NCBI GenBank assembly: GCA_036852015.1
Contig: JAANDG010000069.1
Location: 62,001 to 126,000 of the forward strand
Direction: 5' to 3'
Length of the DNA: 64,000 bases
Source: Pelodera strongyloides
Lineage: Eukaryota; Nematoda; Chromadorea; Rhabditida; Rhabditidae
Both the position numbers and the translations under genes were made by a program. The notes under the pieces were generated by a model, which made no database searches, had not been told where the DNA came from, and was given only the letters and a program-made list of their open reading frames with translations. Of this stretch, positions 34,085-48,214 are shown in pieces; the stretch's first letter is position 1, and each line of letters opens with the position of its first letter.

Positions 34085-35077
34085 GAACTTATAGTTTAAG
34101 GCCGTAGTTGTAGTTTTAGGCAGTGAAGAGTGAAGGTCGGCTGTAGTCGTCTCTTCTAGTTTGAGACTGTCGCTGTAGTTTAGTTTTAGGCAGTGACCAC
34201 AATTTGTGATAGTATTAGTGATTCTGTTAGATTGGTTAACTGTTAAAGTATTTATTAGACAGTAAGCACTGCTAAATGAGCTAAGATAGGTAGTTAGAGT
34301 TCGTTTTAGCGTAAGTAGTAGTAGGTTAATCATTGTAGGTACAGTAGGTCTTGTTACAGCATTTTGTAGGTTGTAGGCGATAAGATTAGATCAGCTTTTT
34401 GGTTTGCGCAGTAAGCAATATTTTTCTAATAACTTTAGAATAGATTGGTTTAGCCCAGAAATTATTATTCTTAAAGTTAGGAATATAATCATAGTTAGCA
34501 GAGAATTTATAGTTTTTTATTACTTATAACTTTAAAGTTTGTAGCTGGTATCATTTTTGTGACGATTATTGTTATCGTTGTTATAGGAGAACATGCTACA
34601 ATTTTGTACGGGTTTCATGAAATTGTTAATTTTAAAGTAAAGTTTTGTTTTGCTTGATGTATATTCGACGTCGAAGTTTTGGATGTAAATACATCCACAA
34701 GTTATTTGAAAAATGTTGCGCTACACACGTGAAATACCTCTCGTACTCAACGATATTTGTCCATAATTAATGGCATCTTAATTTTCAAACATCTTCGGGT
34801 ACAATAAACCTGTCAAAATCCATGATAAAACGTTACAATTTCAACCCACACAAAAAGATTTTTTTTTGTACTTGTTAACGACTCTTTCGCCTAATTAGTG
34901 AAAAATTGAGGGGTGTGATCTGTAGATTAATAGTACGCTAGTTCTTTTTATAGAGATATGTCAGCCAAAACTTTTGTTTTGTAAAATATGAGAATCAGCC
35001 AGCAGATGGCACTGCAATTATCATTCTTTTATCATCACAATTACGATATAAGAGTAAATTAGCTGCTAAATTTATAG
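34085..35077. other. 3' UTR and spacer before TRMU
   Basis: TAG-rich, AT-rich sequence with many GTAGTTTTAGG-like words, then AATAAA at 34803-34808. No coding exon seen. The TRMU start codon directly follows TTTATAG (35071-35077). Confidence 0.45.
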
Positions 35078-39236
<4,159 letters not shown>

Positions 39237-42189
39237 GTTTGTATAATTAGTATAATAATAAGAATAATAATTTATTGACACATTATATATAATATAGAAA
39301 TGTGCTTCATATAAAATGGTGATAGTTTGCATGAAATGTTTGTATATTTTATATACGTTTTTTCCGGAGATCGCTTTTTTTTTCATCGCGACGTTGATGC
39401 GCCCTCTTTTGAAGAGCATAATATGGAAAATTGAGAAATGGTTTAGTCTTTTCACGGGCATAGCTGCGGAGATGTATTTATAGTGCAACATGCTTTCTAT
39501 ATTATCTCTCTTACCTATCAATTGCTCTTTTTTACTTTATTTGGATCATCCTTATTTTTGTATCCAAGAAGAATTCACCCCCTCCCTTTTTGTTTTCTTT
39601 TATAGCACGGGGGTCGCTGAGTAAGAAGTATGAGGTATGAATCCTAGTGACTTGTTTACTAGTTGACACTTAGGGACCGAGGTAAAAACATGTCTAGGCT
39701 TAGGCTTCTTAAATTACCACGGTATGAGTGTATGCGTGTGGTTTCGATGTATGAGTGTGTGCTTGATTGTGCACTGATCACTTTTGTATGATTAATTGGG
39801 TTCTGACTAATTATTGTTGCCCATTTTGACTTGTTATACTAATGTTTGTGGTTTTGGCCGTGGGCCTAGTAATCCTGTCAACCTGTCAAGGCTCATGTCG
39901 CGGCGCAGTTTCTTAGTGTTTGTAAGCACAGAAAGGGTGATGAGTTAACATATTTATCAAATTAAAACAAATTGTTTCATGTCTTACTGGTCGGTGGGTG
40001 AACCAAGTCAATATATTTACATTTATAAATGACAAACAGACAAATAAGCAAAGTAAGCATTCAGGAGTATGCAGCACATGGCTTTACTGAAACACTACGT
40101 CTGATAATGGTAAAGCAAGCTTGGCATCCTTACGGGAATGAGTATTATATTTAGTGCTGAAAGCGACTATTTACACCTGGGCATAGACTTGGTCATAGAC
40201 TTGGCCATAGACCAGTCAATTGTTGGCTTTAGGCTTCTATCAGTATATAATGCTGTCTGGGAGTTGTTCATTGCTGAGTCGGCTGATGAGTCGGAGAGAG
40301 ATCGGCTGTTCGTTAGCGATGTTTTCGGCGAGATCCTCGAACGGTGTCATACGGCGCCGCTTGGCACTCATGCCGCGCACTGAAAATGACGAAATTGTTA
40401 TTATTGCTTTACATCCGCATTATCCTATTCATATTAACATACAGAATTTCTTTTATTTCTAGAAGATTATTTTTTTGCCTGACGCCTGACGAATATTGGA
40501 GGCTGTCTGTTGTTGGTTCGTGTTTTTAAAGGGATATAACGGCTGCCGGCTAAGGGTTTATACCGCCGGCTAAGGCTGAGGAACGAAGAGTTTATAAAAA
40601 CTCACTCGTTTTGACTGGTCGCACTATTGGCCGATAGGGGTACTGTCCATATCCAGCTTGGCAGACACTGGCGATTATTGAGAGAAACACGAATAGCGAG
40701 ACGAAAACGAGAGACCAGCTTCTTGAGTACATGAATGGAGAGACGCAGATAGAGAGATACCCTGAAAATTTGGATGTTTTATAGGCTAGTTTTTTGTCCT
40801 GTTTGTGGCGATATGCGGAGAAATGTGAACGAAAAAATGAAAAAGTAGTGTGCATGTATGACAGACTATATTGAGCGTCATGTATAGCCAAAGAGTGCGC
40901 ATTTCGCCTGCGGTGCAGCCTGTCCCGCGCGGCGGTCTCTACTAAGAGAATGAATCAAGCAAAAAAATCAAGCAACATAGTCGTTAGTCAGTGTTCCATA
41001 GTGACGTTGGCCGTTAGAAATTTATGGTAAAGATCGAAAAACAAACAGATTTTAAATAGCAAAGCAATTGAATACGCCTGGTTGCTTACAAATACTCGGG
41101 TTTCCCGGGAGTTATCTTGATTTTACTTTTTTCCTCATTTAAGGCGTTCACATGTGCAGCTTTATTTTTTCTGCTAGGGCATTGGGGAATATTGTTTATT
41201 AGTCTTTTTATTTTATTAGCAATTTGCAGGGAATTACATTACGACGCACGCACCGCTAATCTCCTTAGTATTATGAAGACTTTTTTTGGCTACTTAAAGG
41301 TTTACTTAACTTTTTAGAGGTCAAAAAAAGGGAGACTTCATGCGAAAAGAGATCTTCCCATTGAGTTTTTTTGTACAGAAAATCCAATTGAGCGTGGGTT
41401 GATCTTATTGAGATTATTGTTTTATAAAGAAAAACTTGGGTTCATTTTTAATCTGGGGACAGAAGAATACTAATACTGTTCATATGTATGTAGTCCTGGA
41501 GTCCTGGATGATCATGAACTCTTATCTTAAAAGTAAGTACTTTTAGTGATAATTACGATCAACTGACGAATATCCCTATTGTTTGCGTTAGCTTCAGCAA
41601 TGGGTAATGGCTCTACTCTCTACTCCCTTTAAATTGAGCTTTTGTAATTTCCAAAGAAAGATGTTTAATTCCTCCTTAGTGTCGAAGTTGAACAAAATCT
41701 TTGACAGAAGTCGGCAAACCTCAATTCAGCGCATTTCGAACTAGGATTAAGAGATAACTTGTGAATTGTGAAATAGACGAGCCCAGACAGGTCCTGGTCT
41801 TTTTTAAGCTTAAATCTACAGGTTTAATACTACGGAAAGCCTGAAGGCCCGCCCTAAATCTTGATTCGTTTGGTTTTTCCTTAATTGTTGAGAAACAGAT
41901 CATCTGTGTAAAGCACGAGTTGATAATTGCCGGTTTGCCTTTCTTGTCTAGCAATTAGGGTGTTATCTGCTACAAGAAAATGTGATTCTTCAGAATATCA
42001 GAAGAATAAAAAAAAGATGAATATATGTAGATGAAATTAGTCATCGTAGTAGATTAGCCTGTACTTTGCCATAGACGCTGGGCTCTAATTTTGATGCAAC
42101 AACATTTTGCGATGTTTGGTGAAACTTCGGGTTTTTTACGTCAGAAGATGTTTTATAGAAAGTAAATTTATGCATATAACTTTCTAAGT

Positions 42190-42360
42190 TTAAAGCGAAA
42201 TGGTACCCTCTTTGGAAAATTTGCATATGATAAGCAAATCTTATGTATCCTATGTTAATTTTGTACGATCGTCCACGGCAATCGTACAAAATTAGCATAG
42301 GACACATAGGATTTGCTTATCATATGCAAATTTTCCAAAGAGGCTGGCATTTCGCTTTAA
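42190..42360. repeat. Family B hairpin element, copy 2
   Basis: Near-perfect hairpin with the same loop orientation as copy 1. The left arm has changed to AATGGTACCCTCTTTGG. Its right-hand TTAA (42357-42360) is shared with the adjoining family E element. Confidence 0.92.
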
Positions 42361-42517
42361 AGTGGTATGACGGGGTGTTTGTGTAAGGTACATGTTGGAC
42401 TGACAGGTTTCTCGTCTACGGGAAAGCATGCATGAATGCACCATAAATAGATTGTAATTAGCATAAAATTTAGTTATCCAAGAAACGTGTCAGAAATCCC
42501 CTGCCGTACCACTTGAG
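42357..42517. repeat. Family E TTAA element, copy 4
   Basis: TTAA-AGTGGTATGACGGGGTG on the left and CCCCTGCCGTACCACT-TGAG on the right. It is joined head to tail with the family B element through one TTAA. Confidence 0.75.
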
Positions 42518-43254
42518 TGTTACTGTATAAAACTTAGTATTAGGAATGGGTGTTAGGTAACATACAATAGTTTCTTTATAAAGCGACATAACGGCTAGGT
42601 ATTTGAAACATATGTTGGTCGTTCTGGGTGCATTTGCGTCAGTCAATTACTGTTAATTCACTTTAAAGTTTATAGATTTATAGGGGCTTTGTGAATTTCA
42701 ACCTAATTTACAAGTTTACTGCTGACATATGCCTTTTTGCAAGGTTTTCATATATGGAGCGCTGGGCAACATCTTTAAATCAATTTGATTGGTTTGGTAC
42801 ATCCATATATAGAATTCAAGTAAGAATTTGTGTTTTGTGATATACAACAAGGAACGATTTATGGATATACGTACTAGTACCTGAAGAGCTCAAGTATGAT
42901 ACAAGTATGATATACAACAAGGAACGATTTATGGCAGTATTTTTTGTGCAAATTATTCCATTTATTAGGAAGTGCGGTCAATTTGAGGGTACATTAGACC
43001 TTAATTTAATACTAAGCTAAGGTAATCCTATTTTCTTTATTATATTAAGTATATAAGTGGAAAACAAACAATATGTAAACAGTTTGGAGCGGAAATGGGC
43101 ATTATTACGTAATAAACGTGAGCAAATTCTTATTCAGACATGTGCTCACGTGATAATTTGGATATTAGTCATAGGGTAGCATAGATTAGCTTACTGTAAT
43201 GGTCGAACATCTACTGTACTAGTACCTGAAGAGCTCGGCTACGGTATATTTCGC

Positions 43255-43650
43255 TTAAAGGGACAGGCCCATCAAAATAAACCTATATTTACGATACGTT
43301 CATAATGCCTATCAAGCATTTTTATTACAATATATACAAACTAAATTTCACCTTTATTCGCCCTGGAAAACTTTTTTCCGATGCGCTCAACGTATATGTA
43401 TACCATAAAACTGCATATTTCAAAGCTGTGTATGCAAATTTTAATCCGCATTATAATTTCACGATAAATTTGCATAGACAACAAGGATATTTGCGGTTTT
43501 ACGGTATACATATACGTTGAGCGCATCGGAAAAGTTTTCCAGGGCGAATAAATGTGAACTTTAGTTTGTATATATTGTAATAAAAATGCTTGTTATTCAT
43601 TATGAACGTATCGTAAATATAGGTTTACTTTGATGGGCCTGTCCCTTTAA
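43255..43650. repeat. Family C long palindrome, copy 1
   Basis: Nearly 400 bp. TTAA-AGGGACAGGCCCATCAAA on the left and TTTGATGGGCCTGTCCCT-TTAA on the right, with arms pairing almost to the centre (GATGCGCTCAACGTATATGT and complement). Confidence 0.92.
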
Positions 43651-44371
43651 TTCGGGTAAGTAAAGTACATGAATCTTGTACGGTCTTGCCAGCTGATACG
43701 ACTATACAACTATGGACAGCTATGATCTATGATACAAATATGAACAATACAATACAACAATACAACTGTGAATTATGAAATACAATTATGAACAGTTAAG
43801 AAATTGTGCACGCGCGCTTTCGGTAGGTCTTATTCTAGGCTACTAAATTATATGGAGCGCGCTATTTATATGTTCTAAGGATTCTGAACTATGCCGGATT
43901 GTTTTTATAAGGTAATTACTGTATAATAATGACCTTGACGTATACCTCATTGTCCTTTTTGTTTTGTCATTTCTGCTTGCTCAAACTGGAAGGAACACAC
44001 GAAGGGTAAATCACTTTGCATGTAAGCTGATACACGAGATGTCTGGGGGTGTTTGTGAAATAGAGAGTAAATATATGTGAGGGTTAAAGTTAATATGCGT
44101 AGGATAAGGACCTGTTTACTTATAACAACAGTATCGGACGGATTGTGTGTGAGTAAACGAGCATTGGGATACAGTGAACGTTTTTCGTTTTTCTCGCACC
44201 GTTATGTTTTTGACGGTCGTTTCGAATGTGAGTATAAGTATAGGATCGCTATATTATATAAAGTTCCGAGGAGGTGTTAACTGTTAACCACCTGGAACCC
44301 GAATTAGTGTGATTCCCTGAGATTTTTAGCGATGTGCTCCTTAGATTCGCTCATGGTTCAATTTTGAAGTT

Positions 44372-44553
44372 TTAAAGCGAAATACCGGCCGGTTTTTGAC
44401 ACTCGTCGTGAACTGAACTCCTACGTATATATGCGAATTTGCTCGAATTTAACTCGGTTTTTTTTTATTCTAATTTGTGATCATTTGCATAAGGTGCAGA
44501 AGAATCCTGGGGTACCGTATGTGTTTCAAAAACCGACTAGTGTTTCGCTTTAA
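44372..44553. repeat. Family A TTAA element, copy 6
   Basis: TTAA-AGCGAAATACCGGCCGG on the left and CCGACTAGTGTTTCGCT-TTAA on the right. Confidence 0.88.
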
Positions 44554-45801
44554 GGTTAAAGGATGAGGTCTAAAAAGCGGTTCACGATTCGTGTATTAAA
44601 CAAGTGTCTCGCTCTAAACACGTTGGCGTCTAGGTGTGATGAAACCACTGTCTTTCTACGTAGTTGTAATATTATGGGAGGAGTTTAACTTCTAACAATA
44701 GAATAAATGGATACGTATTATCAGTCATCAGTCATCTGCTATATATTCTTATGTTTCTGATTAAAAGCGTGATCGGAAACCTTTTTGGTTATAAAATAAA
44801 GCTCCTCCCTGGGGATGCCAATCACATGGATTTTGTCACGATTTCTTACATTGAACCAAAATGAAATACATATTATAAAATAAAATGTAGTCGTTTTTTA
44901 ATGCTTACGACATTGTGAACTTTTGTATTGGTGAGATTTATAGTGTACTCGAATAGTGGGATTTATTCGCTTCTCTTAGGGATTGGAAATGTCAGAGTTG
45001 GGGAGCTTTTTCTTGGTAAAGTTTATGTTTACAGTAAATCACAGTTTTTATTTAGGAAAAAACAACAATAAAGGTAAAGGAAAAAATGTGTTATGTTTGG
45101 GATTAGAAGCAGTAAATAGCAGTCGCAGGGTATCTTACTATACTATAAACGACAGAAAAAAATAATTGTTCGGTTGCGGCATAAAAAATAGAGATGGATA
45201 TAGCAAATCTTCAATGTGAGTGCGAGAAGATAACCATAAAAGGCTCAGACTTAAACGTTATTATTAAAAGGCTCAGACTCAATTAGTTGACACACCATTT
45301 GTCTAGTAAATTTGTATGAATTTTGACTAATTTTTGATCAAAAGCGCCGACTTATGATTGGTACGCAGTACGCAATTAGGTTTGATTAGAAACGTGTGAG
45401 TATGGAGATCAATTTTGGTAAAAAGATGTATCCTGAACTAACAAGAATACTGCTATTTTTTCGCTTCATGAAAAGGTGTCTGGCGACTGCATGGCACAAT
45501 AGGGGTGTGCGTGAACAGCGCCGCGCACGTGTACGTGTTCGGTTATAGATAGGGAATCTGGCCATTTTGTCTAAGGTACAATGTACAATATCAGTCGTTC
45601 ACCACATTGCATTGAATCACCATGAAAACGTGGTATATGTGCATTTATTTATTTTTGTTAAATTTTTGCATTAGTTCGCATTATAGTCGCATCTAGGGAT
45701 TCCGATGTTTGAGGTAATAATTAATCCGCAGCTATTTGAATGCAAAGTGACTTTTTTTGCATTGGATAAACAAAATTGGAATCCAATATAGTTATGTTAT
45801 A

Positions 45802-45873
45802 ATAAATAATAATAATAATAATAATTTATAAATATTATGTTATAATAAATAATAATAATAATAATAATTTATT
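45802..45873 (+). repeat. Duplicated (AAT)n microsatellite
   Basis: Two similar blocks of TTATAATAAATAATAATAAT lie in tandem. Confidence 0.85.
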
Positions 45874-46024
45874 ACACCATAAAGATGCGCACAAACAACA
45901 GATTGTCTTCATGCGGGCTTTTTATATTGTAGATTGTAGTGATCAGGCAATCAGAATTGTTAATGTTAGCTAATCCTAATTCTATCCTAATTAAGGATCA
46001 CATTCTGTACTCTATATTGAGATT

Positions 46025-46306
46025 TTGGGGAATGGAAAAAGTTTTCTGAACCCCGACGCACGAGATCTATGCATTTTTATTAGACAAATTTTGTACTCGC
46101 CAAAAAAGTTATGTGTAGGCGAATTGAGCAGTATCATTCCGTTGACACGCAAGCAGTTCGACAACATTAACTTAATTAAAGATAGACGTAAAGGGATCAA
46201 ATTCTCAACCGTTAAACAGGGGATGGCTATTTTTTGGGAGACAGCTAGACGAAGGCAAATTCTAACTAGGGATATGTTACCCGAGCTAATGTACGTTCTA
46301 AGCTGA
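46025..46306 (+). CDS. Anonymous open frame, possibly an orphan exon
   Basis: I do not recognise it. About 93 codons read without a stop and translate to a well-mixed sequence (ARDLCIFIRQILYSPKKLC, TRKQFDNINLIKDRRKGIKF, ARRRQILTRDMLPELMYVLS), more protein-like than the surrounding frames. There is no ATG at its 5' end. I found no phased neighbour exon. It may be a relic of a mobile-element protein, a lone terminal exon, or chance. Confidence 0.25.
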   Translation: MGNGKSFLNPDARDLCIFIRQILYSPKKLCVGELSSIIPLTRKQFDNINLIKDRRKGIKFSTVKQGMAIFWETARRRQILTRDMLPELMYVLS

Positions 46307-46789
46307 ATGCAGTGTTCCTGCTTTTGTTATAATATTCTCCAAACATGTGAACATTTATATTGCATGCATAAATGGCCACTCTTATGGCATACCACATTCA
46401 AAGAAAAACAAGATATCATTTTTCAGAATAATGTGCCACGGATATTATAATAGTCTTTTGGTGGTACTTGATGTGTTTATACGTTAGTAAAGGAAAGAAA
46501 ATATCACTTGTACTTTATATGGTGAATAGGAAAGGATAATGTACTGTATTATTTACGTGATGTAAGTGCGCCAGACAGAAATGAAATAACCCAGGGATAT
46601 CTCTTGGGGGTTACTTTTTAAATGTTTAACATATTAGAAGTTCTTGTAGCTTGTAGTATTAATGAAAAAAGTGCACTCAGCGTAATGTATTTGTATTCGT
46701 ACTGTGTACTATATGTACTTACGTCTTACGTAGGAGACTTGCGTAGGAAGACTGCGCTTCAAATAAATTGGGCTTTTTAAAATATACCA

Positions 46790-46965
46790 TGAAGCGAGAT
46801 GACATGGGGTTTGTGAAAAGTATTTTTCGAAAACGGCACTGCCGTGTATAATATGCAAATGTCTGTATGAGTAGATCACAAATAGACCGCAGTACTTTGT
46901 ATAAACACATATGGGAATGTAGTTCTCCTACATACGCTCACAAGCCCCCTGCCACATCGCTCTCA
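46790..46965. repeat. Family E-like element
   Basis: AGCGAGATGACATGGGGTTTG on the left pairs with AAGCCCCCTGCCACATCGCT on the right. The flanking TTAA is no longer clear. Confidence 0.6.
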
Positions 46966-47123
46966 GAATCAAGAATATTAATGGGGGGAGTAGATCCATA
47001 GGATGTTACTAGCTTATACTGATTAGAATATGCGATAGTTTTATTTGGAACATAGAACATATGATAGATTTTTTCTAGCGAAAACTGTGGTAGTGACCAA
47101 CTCTCTATGAACGACGGGAGGCG

Positions 47124-47125
<2 letters not shown>

Positions 47126-47184
<59 letters not shown>

Positions 47185-47197
47185 GAGAGGGAGAGGA
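47126..47197 (+). repeat. (GA)n microsatellite
   Basis: About 55 bp of pure GA followed by GGGAGA variants. Confidence 0.95.
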
Positions 47198-48214
47198 GAT
47201 TCCATTTATTTTTATTGCAATGTTTCAGACCACGTGACTGGAATTGCAACGAATTGGAATTTAATTAGCAATTTATTTCTTTGTTCCACTCAAATTACCA
47301 TACTTTTAACCATTCACAGATGAATCCGTTTAGGGCCTAGGGGAGTAGGCCGTTTTTGTCTCGGCTGTTATCTCTCGCTGTACTTTTCTTTCCCTGTTTC
47401 TCTGTCTGTCTGTCTCTCTCTCTTTCTCTCTAGCTTTAGCTCTCTCTCTTTGTGTCTCTCTTTATGGAAAATAAATGCCTATTTGAAGGTTAACGGACGG
47501 TTACGCCTTGGTTTATCTTTGATGTTCGGTAGCTCGGGTTTTTTTTTTTGAGTTTTATGCGCTGCGCAGAGCGTCTTGTGCATAATATGCGTATGGAATT
47601 TCAACACGTACAATTTTTCGCGGGCCTGATTTTTATAATACACACGCTTTTAGATGTGCGTCTTCTATCACGGTCGTATATGTTTGGGAGGCGGTCAGAT
47701 CGTCAGAGTACTTCGAACCCTGGCAGACACACAGAGAAGTGAAGGTATTCCAGGAGTTGGAACGGGTTTGGTGTAGGAAAAGTAAGATGATGGTTTAGAA
47801 AATACGTTTGTTTGCACGAATGTGCGCGATGCTGAACTATTATTAGTAATTTGGTTATGAATTATTACATATCTAACTTGTGGTTTGTGATGGTAGCTTA
47901 TAGCTTATAGCTTGTAGCTTGTAGCTCCCTCATCCGCGTTCACCCGTCTTCTGCCTTTTTTGATGCACAGTTTTTGTTATATTGTTGTTAGTGTTGTTAT
48001 TATGCATACAGTACCGTAGCTTGAATATACCCACGAAACACATCTCGTTTTTAACTGACGTCACTCAAGTTTGGTTATTTTGGTGCCATGCGCGTGGAAC
48101 ACACGAGTTTACATCTTTATTAAACTTTGTGATAATTATCCGGTATTTATAGTATTACTGTAGTCGAAAGGCAATTGTACATATGCTTGCGAAGGACATT
48201 ATAATGATTTTATC

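Larger units (their letters stand above)
39237..48214. other. Gene-poor, repeat-rich region
   Basis: Nine kilobases without a gene I can support. It holds a family B element joined to a family E element (42190-42517), a family C palindrome (43255-43650), a family A element (44372-44553), a family E-like element (46790-46965), AAT and GA microsatellites, and one anonymous open frame (46025-46306). The final TRMU exon should lie somewhere near the start of this stretch. A segment near 42835-43235 repeats TACAACAAGGAACGATTTAT and TAGTACCTGAAGAGCTC. Confidence 0.5.

Noticed and set aside
40138..40383. 81-codon plus-strand frame (40138-40383)
   Set aside because: Its N-terminal half comes from imperfect direct repeats of CATAGACTTGG. 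There are no splice sites or family match.
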